A stretch of 48,798 nt of DNA from SAR324 cluster bacterium. GTDB lineage: Bacteria; SAR324; XYD2-FULL-50-16; JAERRU01. Location: the NCBI GenBank assembly GCA_016735295.1, contig JAERRU010000011.1, forward strand, positions 1 through 48,798. The letters run 5' to 3'. Below, piece after piece: positions 1 through 9,900 of this stretch (positions are counted from its first letter, which is position 1; each line of letters starts with the position of its first letter). Made by a program: the position numbers and the translations under genes. A model generated the notes under the pieces. It searched no databases. It worked only from the letters and a program-made list of their open reading frames with translations, and was not told the origin of the DNA.

Positions 1-150
1 GATTAGATAATTTTAACAAATACTTATCAGAAATTGATGATTCTTTATTGATTCTAAACGTTCCTCTTTAATATTTATTTATGGGATTAGATAATTTTAA
101 CAAATACTTATCAGAAATTGATGATTCTCTATTAATTCTAAATGTTCCTC
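1..150 (+). repeat. Direct duplication of the 5' end of the thiamine pyrophosphokinase gene
   Basis: Bases 1-66 and 85-150 are near-identical direct copies with an 84-bp offset and, by eye, three mismatches. The offset is a multiple of three, so the first copy reads in the same frame as the real gene and repeats its residues 3-23. It then hits TAA at 69-71, ten bases before the real ATG at 81. The first copy is therefore a dead fragment of the gene start. Its beginning may lie outside the window. Confidence 0.9.
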
Positions 151-809
151 AAGTTAGTGATAGTGTGCTAAAGTATTTATGGAATAAATCTAATTTTAAA
201 ATAGCCACCGATGGAGCAATTAATTTTTTAGAACCTAAAAAATTATTTCCCGATATAGTAATCGGTGATATGGATTCGCTAGATAAATCAACCACAAATA
301 AATCATCAACAGCCATATCACATTTTTTGCAGTTAAGCGATCAAGAGACTACCGATTCTGAAAAGGCGTTGCACTATCTGTTAGAAAAGCATCAAAAAAA
401 ATTATCAACCACTAATAGTATAATAAATATACTGCCTATAGCCGGTAGCAGAATAGATCATGTTTGCTATAATCTACATTTGATGGAACTTCTTTTTACA
501 TCAAAGCTAACCATCTTAGGCTGGACAGATGTTGATATTATATTCAATATAGCTAATCCCTTGCTGATTAATGGCTTTAAAGGGCACCGTATATCTTTAA
601 GCGGAGTTTCTGGCGAAAAATCGAATATGAGCACCAAAGGCCTAGCTTATGAAATAGATAGCTCTGTCTGGCAAGAAAAACGAAATTTTAGTATATCTAA
701 CCTAATAGTAAGTGAGCAACTGCTTTTATCACCTACTCAAGGGATGATTAGGGTTTATTTAGAGCATAAATTGAATGATTCTTCAGCAAATTTTAAAGCT
801 GAACATTAG
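81..809 (+). CDS. thiN: Thiamine pyrophosphokinase
   Basis: Transfers pyrophosphate from ATP to thiamine to make the cofactor thiamine diphosphate in the cytoplasm. The 242-residue protein has the family signatures in order: ATDGA (42-46), the acidic GDMDS motif (62-66), DQETTDSEKAL (87-97) and GSRIDH (122-127). These form the ATP/Mg and thiamine sites. Length fits the family of about 210-250 residues. The ATG at 81 is chosen because the in-frame upstream duplicate is closed by a stop at 69-71. No thiamine synthesis genes or riboswitch are visible nearby, so the enzyme probably serves salvaged thiamine. hisC follows after 94 bp that hold two simple repeats. Confidence 0.9.
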   Translation: MGLDNFNKYLSEIDDSLLILNVPQVSDSVLKYLWNKSNFKIATDGAINFLEPKKLFPDIVIGDMDSLDKSTTNKSSTAISHFLQLSDQETTDSEKALHYLLEKHQKKLSTTNSIINILPIAGSRIDHVCYNLHLMELLFTSKLTILGWTDVDIIFNIANPLLINGFKGHRISLSGVSGEKSNMSTKGLAYEIDSSVWQEKRNFSISNLIVSEQLLLSPTQGMIRVYLEHKLNDSSANFKAEH

Positions 810-815
810 GGATAG

Positions 816-860
<45 letters not shown>

Positions 861-903
861 GATAGGTAGCAAAACTAGTTATTTTAATAATGAAGATAAA
901 GAT

Positions 904-1965
904 TTGAAAAATAAAATATTAAATATCTACCAAGCAGCCGAGAGCCCATTTTTATTGGCTAAACGATTAGGGATAAATGAAGCTAGCATAATTAAGCTAA
1001 ATGCAAATGAAAATCCATATGGATGCTTGCCCAGCGTGCAAAAACGCTTAGCTAAAGCTAGTTATCATCAATATCCTGATCACACACAACGAAAAATTAA
1101 AGAATACCTATCAGGTTATACAAATTGTGCCTTAGAAAAATTAATTGCGGGTAGTGGAGCAGATGAAATAATAGATTTAGTTTGTCGGCTTTTATTGAAA
1201 CCAGGCGATAGGGTGCTTATTTTCCCCCCTTGCTTTCCTTATTATGAACATGTGCTTGGGTTAAATAATTTAACTTCGGTATCAATAAATAGAACTAACC
1301 AACTTTTAATTGATGACGAGCAAGTAAATAGCTTTGATCTCTCAAAAGTATCTTTAGTGATTATAGCGTCCCCAAACAATCCTAGTGGCGATTTGGTTAA
1401 ATCAAGCACCCTAAAAACTATTTTAGATGCAGGCGTTTATGTGTTGTTGGATGAGGCCTATTATGAATTTAGCAAGGTAAGCTGCCAAGAATGGCAACTT
1501 AATTATCCTAATTTAATAATTTGCCGCACCCTATCAAAGATGTTTGGTTTAGCAGGGCTAAGGCTGGGTTATGGGATAATGGAGCCTAATCTAGCAAAGC
1601 AATTGCACAAAATTAAACCTCCTTATAATATAACTATCGCTGCCGAAGAAGCATTAATTGCTTCAATTGATGATTTATCAATTTTACAACAACAGCTAGT
1701 AAAAATAATAAAAACGAGAGATTTACTCTTTCATAAATTAACAAAAATACCTGAAATTAAAGCTTTTAAATCAGAAGCTAATTTTATTTTATTTAAAAGT
1801 CTTAAAAAAAATAATCAAGAAATCTACAATTTTTTATTATCAAAGGGAATATTAACTAGATTTTATGATTTCCCTAAATTTGGAGCATATATCAGAGTTT
1901 CGGTGGGTACAGCAGAGCAAATGGAGATATTTCATCAAGAATTATCATCGGCAATGAATAACTAA
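904..1965 (+). CDS. hisC: Histidinol-phosphate aminotransferase (class I/II aminotransferase)
   Basis: PLP-dependent aminotransferase that in histidine synthesis converts imidazole-acetol phosphate to histidinol phosphate; HisC-family enzymes often also transaminate aromatic amino-acid precursors. Visible motifs are NENPYG (35-40), SGADEIIDL (84-92), PNNPSG (157-162), DEAYYEF (183-189), SKMFGLAGLRLGYG with the PLP lysine at K212, and the substrate arginine motif RVSVGT near the C-terminus. The start is TTG at 904; the nearby ATG at 890 is out of frame. At 353 residues it is full length. No other histidine gene is in the window, so an aromatic role is equally possible. Confidence 0.88.
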   Translation: MKNKILNIYQAAESPFLLAKRLGINEASIIKLNANENPYGCLPSVQKRLAKASYHQYPDHTQRKIKEYLSGYTNCALEKLIAGSGADEIIDLVCRLLLKPGDRVLIFPPCFPYYEHVLGLNNLTSVSINRTNQLLIDDEQVNSFDLSKVSLVIIASPNNPSGDLVKSSTLKTILDAGVYVLLDEAYYEFSKVSCQEWQLNYPNLIICRTLSKMFGLAGLRLGYGIMEPNLAKQLHKIKPPYNITIAAEEALIASIDDLSILQQQLVKIIKTRDLLFHKLTKIPEIKAFKSEANFILFKSLKKNNQEIYNFLLSKGILTRFYDFPKFGAYIRVSVGTAEQMEIFHQELSSAMNN

Positions 1966-2003
1966 AGAGGGTGACGTAATGTAGGTTGTTTAATTATGAA
2001 ATA

Positions 2004-2798
2004 TTAAGCCACCAAATGTTTATTAAATATTAAAGGATAAATTTCATTATATATTTTATTAGGAGCAATTAATAAAGGATTGCCTTTTTTAAGCCAATCA
2101 CCAGCAGTGAAATTGCTCACCTTAAATCCTGCTTCTTTTGCTATCACCAAACCAGCGGCAACGTCCCAAGAATTCATATGCATCTCAAAATAAGCGGTTA
2201 GCCGGTTAGTAGCAGCGTAACAAATCATTAAAGCCCCACTGCCTGATTTATATATCATCCCCCCTTTATCCAAAATCTTAGCCACCACAGCAAGATAATC
2301 TGTTTGGCTTGACCTTGCTGAATGCCCACAGCCCACCATTCCAAAATCTAAACTAGTTTTTTTGTTAATGGTAATTTTAGTTTCATTAAGAAAGCTACCT
2401 AACCCAGTTAAGCCCCAAAAAAGTTCATTTAGATTAGGATCAAAAACTGCCCCTAACACCGGCGTGCCATTTCGCACCAAGGCAATAGAAACGCACCAAT
2501 TTGGCAGGCCTACTAAGAAGGGCAATGTTCCGTCAATAGGATCTACCACCCAGATATTTTTTTCTTGGGTGGGGCTAACTTGCGATTCTTCTCCAAAAAC
2601 TTCGTCTTGGGGAAAGCGAGATAATATTTGATTAGTGATAAATATTTCTACTTCTTTATCGGCTTTTGTGACGAAATCTTGATGATCTTTTTTGTCTATT
2701 TTTAAAGAATCTCGATCATAAAAAAAATCCTTTGCCATATTTCCTGCCGAAACTATTAATTTTAGTAAAAAATCTTTTTTGACAATTAAATCATTCAT
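2004..2798 (-). CDS. Inositol monophosphatase family phosphatase
   Basis: Mg-dependent sugar-phosphate phosphatase of the IMPase/FIG superfamily, 264 residues, full length. Metal-binding residues are seen in GEES (E70, E71), DPIDGT (86-91, D86 and D89) and WDVAAG (W211, D212). The GLPNWCVSIAL stretch after DPIDGT looks more like SuhB-type inositol monophosphatase than the HisN or CysQ branches, but the substrate cannot be fixed from sequence. It is read with the EamA transporter gene, which ends only 4 bp upstream. It converges with hisC, so a HisN role (histidinol-phosphate phosphatase) is conceivable but not supported by the motif context. Confidence 0.85.
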   Translation of the reverse strand: MNDLIVKKDFLLKLIVSAGNMAKDFFYDRDSLKIDKKDHQDFVTKADKEVEIFITNQILSRFPQDEVFGEESQVSPTQEKNIWVVDPIDGTLPFLVGLPNWCVSIALVRNGTPVLGAVFDPNLNELFWGLTGLGSFLNETKITINKKTSLDFGMVGCGHSARSSQTDYLAVVAKILDKGGMIYKSGSGALMICYAATNRLTAYFEMHMNSWDVAAGLVIAKEAGFKVSNFTAGDWLKKGNPLLIAPNKIYNEIYPLIFNKHLVA

Positions 2799-2802
2799 AA
2801 AA

Positions 2803-3681
2803 TTAACCTCGATAAAAAATACCCACCACTATAATTGATGAAAAAATAAATAAAGATCCCGCTAGCTCCAATGGCGAAATTACTAGCCCTAATAAAAAAT
2901 ATTGTAAAAAAACAGTTATTGCCGGAGAGATAGTAAGGACTAAGTTTATTGTAGAAAAAGGAGCGTATATTATGGCATAATTAATTAATGTCCTAGCCCC
3001 AAAAGGACCAAAAAAAGCCGCTAAAGCAGCGTAATAAAAAGTTTCTTCTCCAAAATTAAATTTCTGTAAATTGAACGTCAATAAAACTAATAATACTGAA
3101 CTAATTAATAATCGTAAAAAATTGATGGTGTTAGGGCTAATTTCAGTTATTATAGTTTTAGTGAATAACTGCATAGTAGCAAAGCAAAAAGCAGTTATTA
3201 ACAAGGAAAATATGGCGATTAGGGGAATATCATAAGTAAAAAATTCTCTAAATATAAATCCTAACCCAATAAAACAAAGTGCTAATCCTATAACAATGCT
3301 AAACTTAAGGCGTTCTTTAAAGATTATTATTCCATAAAAAAAACCTATAAAAACATCAGAACGCTGAATTATTTGAGCCACCGAGGGAGGAATGTGATAT
3401 ACCGCAATTAAATAAAAATAATTTCCTAATACAGAAGTAATGCAAATAAGTCCGATAAAAACCCATGACCGAGTTGATATTTGGGTTTTCCAAGATTTCT
3501 TCCAAATAAACCCAGGTAATGTATAAAGAGTAGAAAATAAATAGAGTAACATAGCAGCAGGCAAAGTATCAGTAGATTTAGACAGCCCACGAAAAGAGAT
3601 AACAAATAAACTAGCACTAGCACTACTGCCTAATAAAAGTAGGTACCCCAAAAGAGCGGGTTTATTTTTTAAATAAGACAT
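2803..3681 (-). CDS. EamA/DMT-family inner-membrane transporter
   Basis: A 292-residue very hydrophobic protein with about ten predicted membrane segments in two similar halves of about five, the layout of drug/metabolite transporters (EamA, RhaT type). Examples of membrane segments are residues 9-28 and 270-290. The PPSVAQIIQRSDVFIGFF stretch in the first half is the usual loop and helix before the inter-repeat boundary. Substrates of the family are metabolites or amino acids; none can be assigned here. It is the first gene of a two-gene reverse unit with the IMPase-like gene, 4 bp apart, and is divergent from RNase E/G. Confidence 0.82.
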   Translation of the reverse strand: MSYLKNKPALLGYLLLLGSSASASLFVISFRGLSKSTDTLPAAMLLYLFSTLYTLPGFIWKKSWKTQISTRSWVFIGLICITSVLGNYFYLIAVYHIPPSVAQIIQRSDVFIGFFYGIIIFKERLKFSIVIGLALCFIGLGFIFREFFTYDIPLIAIFSLLITAFCFATMQLFTKTIITEISPNTINFLRLLISSVLLVLLTFNLQKFNFGEETFYYAALAAFFGPFGARTLINYAIIYAPFSTINLVLTISPAITVFLQYFLLGLVISPLELAGSLFIFSSIIVVGIFYRG

Positions 3682-3983
3682 TTACTGCCGATATTAATAA
3701 TTTTAAAATGAATGCTCAAATTTGGGAAAGTGCATAAAAGATGATAAAGCTATAAGCTAGTAATTTTAAATTATATTTTATGATTAATCTAAACTAGACT
3801 ATTAGTGTGCTGATTAGCAAGTAAGGCCAATAATAAATTATAAAAAATAATCCAAAATAAAAATAACTTAACCTATATGATATAAAAATAATTGAGGAAA
3901 TAAACCTAATTTTAAAAAATATTTTTACTTAAACAAGAGAATTAACGACAACTAAAATTAACGACAACAAAATTAAAGAATAG
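3682..3983. other. Intergenic region between divergent EamA and RNase E/G genes, with a 16-bp tandem repeat
   Basis: This 302-bp AT-rich gap must hold the promoters of both divergent genes, but I see no convincing -35/-10 pair. Just before the RNase start there are two tandem copies of a 16-bp unit, ATTAACGACAACTAAA at 3941-3956 and ATTAACGACAACAAAA at 3957-3972. The second copy ends 11 bp before the ATG at 3984. No RNA gene or ORF is evident. Confidence 0.6.
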
Positions 3984-5984
3984 ATGGAAGATAAACATTT
4001 AATGTTGATTAATGAATCAGCAGACGAGACAAGGGTGGCATTGGTATTAAATGGTCGCCTTGAGCAGCTACAAATAGAACAAAAAGGCAGCGAACAAAAT
4101 AAAGGAAATATTTACTATGGAGTAGTAACACAAGTAGAAAAATCACTTCAGGCGGTATTTGTTGATTATGGCGTGGCAAAACAAGGGTTTTTACCCCTAA
4201 ACGAGGTAAATTTTCAACTTTTCAACCTAAAAGGATCAAACGGAAGAGATCATTCAATAAGCGAAATTCTTAAAGTTGGTCAGCCATTGATAGTTCAGGT
4301 AAGTAAAGATGAAGTTTCCAACAAAGGAGCAGCATTAACAACTTTTGTTTCTTTAGTCGGCAGAAGGTTAGCCTTTTGCCCGCAATCAAAAAAAAGTAAT
4401 GGAGTATCACAAAAAATTAAAGGAATGCAGCACCGCGAAAAATTTAATGATTTTTTGCGATCAATAGCCAACGGAGTAGATGGAGTAATAGTGCGCACGG
4501 CAGCTAAGGGATGTGAGACTAATCAATTAAGTTTAGAATTACAACAATTGCAAAAGAGCTGGCAAGATATTGAATCAACGGCTAAATCTTTAACGGGCCC
4601 AGGAATTTTATCCAAGGAAAAGGATTTAGTGCTAAGAATAATTCGTGATTATAATATTGAAGATATAGATGAAGTGTTAGTTGATAACATGAGTAGCTTT
4701 CAAAAGGTGCATTCATTTTTTTACCAGAGCATTCCTACCAAGGTAAGAAATGTAACCTTTTATAATGGAAGCCGGCCGTTATTTCATAAATTTGGTGTTG
4801 AAGATAGCATAGCTAGTTTATCTAAGAGCAAGGTAGAGCTTAGCTCAGGTGCTAGTTTGGTGATTGAATCAACAGAGGCTTTAGTGGCGGTTGATGTTAA
4901 TTCAGCCAAATCAACCTTGAGTAAATCTAATTCCCAAATGGTGCTAAATACCAATTTAGAAGCAGCAGACGAAATAGCAAGGCAGCTAAGACTCAGAAAT
5001 TTAGGGGGCTTGATAGTGGTAGATTTTATAAGCATGGATATAAAAGATCATTATCAAGATATATTAAGCAGGATGAAGCTAGCGATGGAAGGGGATAAGG
5101 CCAGTTATGACATAGCACCTATTTCACGTTTTGGGGTGATGGAAATAACTAGGCAAAGAACCGCAAAAAGCTACGCCTTAACAACTGAAGATAATTGCCC
5201 TATGTGCTCTGGGATGGGCAAGGTGCCTAATTTGATTGGTACTAGCAACCGAATTTTACGTGATTTGAGGGAGGTGGCGAGCAGATATAATGCGGATAAT
5301 ATAAAATTATTATTACCTGTACCAGTAGCTAACTATTTATTAAATAATAAGAGGATTAGCCTAATAGATATAGAGAATGAATTTTCTATATCTTTAATGA
5401 TAGAAGCTAGCAACGAGGAGGTGCTTTATGACCGTTCTAAAATTGAGATAAAAGGTAAGGGCAACGCGGGGAGGCAAGTTAGCCGTTCTAATTTTGCAAA
5501 AAATTTATTACAAAAAAAAGCGTTATCTTTGCCCAGTGCAAATGGGAAAGAAACTAATGATATTTCCTCAAGAAAACCAAAACTTAAGGTGCTTAGTGGG
5601 ATGAATAGGGGAGGGGCTAATGGAGATTTCGCTAAGGAAAGATTAAACCAATCAACTAGCCACAAAATTAATGATAGAATAAAACCAAAAGTGGCTGTTT
5701 CTGAGGCAGACCAAACCATGCTTTTATCTAAAACTCATCTATTTGATATTGGTAAGGGAAGCATAGACATAGAAAAAGAGTTGGTTAACGCAGATCAGGG
5801 TAAAGCCGTTCGACCACTACACATACCAAAGAAATTTTGTTTTAAGAAAGCACGAGTATTGAATTTAATTAAGTTGTCAGAAAAAGATGATAAAAAATCA
5901 TCAACGCAAAAATTACCAGCAGAAGTAGGATTAAGATTTAATCATCAATTCGTGCTTGATTTGAATGGCCGGCAATTTAGATAG
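3984..5984 (+). CDS. rne: Ribonuclease E/G family endoribonuclease
   Basis: Single-strand-specific endoribonuclease for mRNA decay and rRNA/tRNA maturation. The 666-residue protein has an N-terminal S1 domain (about 35-125), then the RNase H-like and DNase I-like catalytic core. Catalytic aspartates are D304 in VDVNS and D347 in VVDFISMD, each one position from E. coli RNase E D303 and D346. The zinc-link CPMC is at C405 and C408, again offset by one. After about residue 500 comes a basic, Ser/Lys-rich tail of about 160 residues, much shorter than the E. coli RNase E scaffold but longer than RNase G. It is therefore best called RNase E/G with a short tail; RNase E role is the likelier. Confidence 0.92.
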   Translation: MEDKHLMLINESADETRVALVLNGRLEQLQIEQKGSEQNKGNIYYGVVTQVEKSLQAVFVDYGVAKQGFLPLNEVNFQLFNLKGSNGRDHSISEILKVGQPLIVQVSKDEVSNKGAALTTFVSLVGRRLAFCPQSKKSNGVSQKIKGMQHREKFNDFLRSIANGVDGVIVRTAAKGCETNQLSLELQQLQKSWQDIESTAKSLTGPGILSKEKDLVLRIIRDYNIEDIDEVLVDNMSSFQKVHSFFYQSIPTKVRNVTFYNGSRPLFHKFGVEDSIASLSKSKVELSSGASLVIESTEALVAVDVNSAKSTLSKSNSQMVLNTNLEAADEIARQLRLRNLGGLIVVDFISMDIKDHYQDILSRMKLAMEGDKASYDIAPISRFGVMEITRQRTAKSYALTTEDNCPMCSGMGKVPNLIGTSNRILRDLREVASRYNADNIKLLLPVPVANYLLNNKRISLIDIENEFSISLMIEASNEEVLYDRSKIEIKGKGNAGRQVSRSNFAKNLLQKKALSLPSANGKETNDISSRKPKLKVLSGMNRGGANGDFAKERLNQSTSHKINDRIKPKVAVSEADQTMLLSKTHLFDIGKGSIDIEKELVNADQGKAVRPLHIPKKFCFKKARVLNLIKLSEKDDKKSSTQKLPAEVGLRFNHQFVLDLNGRQFR

Positions 5985-6037
5985 AGCTTGTATTGGCTTA
6001 TTTTAGGGTATATGACAATATAAAATAAAAAGAGTTG

Positions 6038-6065
6038 TTGACTTAGTTTGTCAATTATTTATTAT
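6038..6065 (+). promoter_or_regulatory. Candidate sigma-70-type promoter upstream of the act operon
   Basis: TTGACT (6038-6043) and TATTAT (6060-6065) are separated by 16 bp, each one or two bases from the consensus hexamers. The -35 box is also the left arm of an inverted repeat, TTGAC-7 nt-GTCAA (6038-6054), which could bind a regulator. The pair lies about 145 bp before the actA start. Confidence 0.4.
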
Positions 6066-6208
6066 TAAAATCTTGTTTTTAATTAATGATTAAATAAATA
6101 TTTCAGTTAAAATAAAAGAATTTAATGGTTAGCTAGGGTTATTTTCGATTAGAAAAGTGGATACCTAGGTTGCGGTTAAATTTAATAAAAATAAATTTTT
6201 AATAAACA

Positions 6209-6895
6209 TTGAATTTAAATATTCTAAATAGAGTTAAATTGGAGATGCTAATAAAAGGCATAAGAGTTTTTGTTATATCAGGGATGTTGACCTTAGGTTT
6301 AATGTTAATATCCTTTAGCGGTTATTCGTTTATAGAATATTCTAGTGAATATTATGGCGATATAGAGCAGCCGATAGGATTTAATCACAAGGTGCATGTT
6401 GAAGATAACGGAATGTCATGTGAAGCATGCCATTCGCAAGCGAGGCACAGTGATTCGGCGGGCACGCCTAGTGTTCGTTCGTGCATCGGCTGTCATGTTA
6501 GCATTAAAGGCACGAGTGAAGAGCAACAAAAAGAAATAGCTAAAATCACCGCATATTGGCGAGCTGAGGAGCCTATTTTATGGAAAAAGATTCATGATGT
6601 TCCTGATTTTGTTAAATTTTCGCATAAGGCTCATTTAGATGTGGGTTTTGATTGTAGCAGTTGCCATGGAGAGGTATCAAAAACGGTAATGCCAGTTCCT
6701 CAATCTTTTAAAGGAGAGATTCCTTTAAGTATGGGGTGGTGCGTCACTTGCCATAGAACAGACTGGGCAGTTGATGAGAATGGTAAGATAGCAATACCAG
6801 TAAGAGAAACTAGGGGAGGCACTGTGGTGGCTGAAGCTCCACCAGTGGCGGGGCATATTAATGGCCCGGTTGATTGTTTGGTTTGCCATGATTAG
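6209..6895 (+). CDS. actA: Alternative complex III subunit ActA, pentaheme cytochrome c
   Basis: Membrane-anchored c-type cytochrome of alternative complex III, which carries electrons from quinol oxidation towards periplasmic acceptors. Five CXXCH heme sites are present: 71-75, 92-96, 149-153, 178-182 and 223-227, matching the five hemes of characterised ActA. One N-terminal membrane segment (about 19-40) anchors it facing the periplasm. Extra histidines such as FNHKVH and FSHKAH are likely distal ligands. The start is TTG at 6209; an in-frame ATG at 6245 would still keep the membrane anchor, and neither has a well-placed Shine-Dalgarno site. First gene of the act operon. Confidence 0.93.
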   Translation: MNLNILNRVKLEMLIKGIRVFVISGMLTLGLMLISFSGYSFIEYSSEYYGDIEQPIGFNHKVHVEDNGMSCEACHSQARHSDSAGTPSVRSCIGCHVSIKGTSEEQQKEIAKITAYWRAEEPILWKKIHDVPDFVKFSHKAHLDVGFDCSSCHGEVSKTVMPVPQSFKGEIPLSMGWCVTCHRTDWAVDENGKIAIPVRETRGGTVVAEAPPVAGHINGPVDCLVCHD

Positions 6896-6938
6896 ATGGG
6901 AGATAATTTTTCAGAGTTAAATAATATTTACTAAGTAA

Positions 6939-9900
6939 ATGACTAAGAAACAAAAAAGATCTGAGCAAAAAGAAGCGGGATCAAAAATAGTTAGGCGTGA
7001 TTTTTTCAAACTAGCAGCAGTGAGTGGGGCTAGTGTGGCGGTGGCTAGTTGTAATAATGATCCAGTAGAAGAGTTATTACCATATATTAATCCGCCTGCT
7101 GACTTAGTGGCGGGCAAAATATATAAGTTTGCATCTAGTTGTCAGCAGTGTGCGGCAGGGTGCGGAGTTCGTGCTAGAGTAGTTGATGGGAGAGTGATTG
7201 GCGTTGAGGGAAATCCTGATCATCCCATTAATAAGGGAGCACTTTGTGCTATTGGCCAATCGTCTTTACAAGAGTTGTATAGCCCAGTTAGGATCAAATC
7301 ACCTGTGATGGGTGGAGAAGCAGATACTTGGGAAAATTTGCTTAATTCTTTGGGAGAAAAGATAGAGCAAGCCAGAGCGGAAAAAGGAGAGGCTCCTAAA
7401 ATATTATATATTGGGCCTACTAGAAGATCTGCTTCGGTGGATTTACTAACCGATTTTTTGAAGCGAGTAAACGGGGAAAGAGTTTTTTATGAGGGTAATC
7501 CTTACCGATCTTTATTGTCTGCTAATAAGGATATGTTTGGCAAAGATGAGGTGCCGGCATATAACATTAAGAAGGCGCGCACGCTGATTAGTTTTGGAGC
7601 AGATTTTTTGGAATCTTGGCATAGTGTAGTTGAAAATAGTGACGCCTATGGCGAGTTTCACGCGTATAAAGATGGAAAAAAGGGATTTCATGCCCATATT
7701 TCTCCTCATTTATCTTTGACCGCTTCTAATGCTGATAAGTGGGTTAATTGCTCTCCTGGTGGGGAGGTGCAGTTGGCACTTTTATTGACAAAATTTTTAT
7801 TAGATAAATCCAGCATATCGGCAAAAGATAAAAAAATTATTAGGGGCAAGCTAAGTAAAGTTAATATAGCTAAGGGCATAAAAGAGCTTGATTTAAGTAT
7901 GGCTCAATTTAAAAAGATAGCCAACTCTTTTGGGGTGCAAGGTCACGGGGTAGCCATTTCGGGTGGCGTTTCCGTTAGTAATCTTGAAAATGCTAGTTTG
8001 CACTATGCGGTGAATATGCTTAATTATGTGGGAGGAGCGCTTAATAAAACTATTCAATTTGGAGCTGATTATGCTTTTGCGGGGAGCAGTGCTGAGCAGA
8101 TGGCAAGTGTGGTTAGTAAGATGGAGGAAGGGCAATATGACATTTTATTTATTCATGAAATAAATCTATTGGAAGTTTTGCCTAATAAGGAATTACTACG
8201 AAAAGCTTTAGGCGGAGTTGATATGGTGGTGGGATTATTTGCTACATACAACGAAACTAGTGAAATTTGCCAAATGCTATTGCCGGTGGGCACAGCGTTT
8301 GAGAGTTTTGACGCTTTAAATCCTAAGGTGGGGGTTTATAGCTTGCAACAGCCGGTGATGGCTAACATACCAGGTATTGATAGTCGTTCGTTTGGGGACG
8401 TATTATTATCTTTGGGCTCTAAGTTGTCTGACGCAAAAGAAGCTGACGTTAAGTTTGCCACTTTTCAAGATTGGTTGAAGGCAAAATGGGAGAAAGAGAT
8501 TTATCCACAGGCAAAGGGGTATCTGAATTTTACAGATTTTTGGCATAAATCTTTACAAAATGGGGGATATTTTAAACGAGTTAATCCAACTAAGGCAAGC
8601 GTTTCGCTTTCTTGCTTGAAAGATATAGATTTGACGAATGATAAATCTGTTAAGAAATCTGAAGAAAAATTAAAATTAGTCGCTTTTAATTCTAATCTAG
8701 CCAATATAAATGCCAACACGGGCAATCGAGGCTGGTTGGCGGAAATTCCTCATCCTATTAGTCAATTAACGTGGGATTCTTGGGTAGAAATGCATCCTGA
8801 CACGGCGGCTAAGCATTCCATCAAACATGGCGATGAAGTGGAAATTAGTAGTAAGCAGGGGAGTTTTAAATTACCGGCATATGTTTATCATGGCGTTAAT
8901 CCTTCAGTGTTGGCTATACCAGCTGGTATGGGGTTAGCGATGCAGTTTCCTAATTATTCTGCTAGGCGAAATTTAATTTTACCTTTCACTAGCGACCGAC
9001 CAAATGAGATGATAGATTTAAAGGTCGGCAAAAATCTATTAAATTTGCTACCTTTTTCATCTGGAGGAGATGATTTATTGTTGAGCACAGAGCTTAACAT
9101 TAAAAAAACAGGCGTTAAAATAGCATTAGCAGAGGCAGATGGCCAATGGCGTGATGATATTAAGGCTTTGCGAGATGATAGTGCTCAATATGGAGATCGT
9201 GGTCAAAAGGGTCGAGGGCTTTTTAGAAGGGCTAGCTTGCAAGATGTGAAAAGTGGTAAAATGGATGAGAAGGGTCATCATTTGAGAGATCGTTATTATA
9301 CAGTGAAGAGTGGGAGCCCGACTGATTTTTATGATAATGTTGATGAGCAAGTAAAAGCTGAGAATATTGGTTATGGCTTTAAGCCTAACGATAATCCTGT
9401 GTTTCATAAACCTTACAGGTTTGAAATGTCGGTAGATCTTGATCGCTGCACTGGGTGCAGTTCTTGTATCGTGGCTTGCTACGCAGAAAATAATATTCCC
9501 GTGGTGGGCAAGGAAAGATTTGTTTTACATCGGCAGATGAGTTGGATCAGGATTGAGCGATATTTTGATAAAGACGAAAAAGGAGAAATCAAAACCAATC
9601 TAGGTCCGTCAGCGTGCCAACAGTGTGATAATGCTGGTTGTGAAACCGTTTGTCCTGTATATGCCACCTACCATAATCCTGATGGTCTAAACGCTCAGGT
9701 TTATAATAGATGTGTGGGTACTAGGTATTGTGCGAATAACTGCATATACAAGCAAAGAAGATTTAATTGGCGAACTTACGAATTCCCATATCCGCTTAAT
9801 TTACAACTTAATCCTGCGGTTACGGTCCGTACTAAGGGAGTTATGGAGAAGTGCACTTTTTGTGTGCAGAGAATACAAGAAGCTAAGGCAACAGCCAAAT

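Noticed and set aside
67-84. TPP riboswitch before thiamine pyrophosphokinase
   Set aside because: The visible upstream sequence is a copy of the gene itself and has no THI-box; DNA further upstream is outside the window.
2362-2631. Forward ORF opposite the IMPase-like gene
   Set aside because: The reverse frame encodes complete IMPase motifs over the same bases.
904-2798. hisC plus HisN as a histidine synthesis pair
   Set aside because: The genes are convergent, and the sequence after DPIDGT is closer to SuhB-type inositol monophosphatases than to HisN.
9126-9407. Reverse ORF of 93 codons inside actB
   Set aside because: It lies wholly within the strongly supported actB frame and its translation has no recognisable motif.
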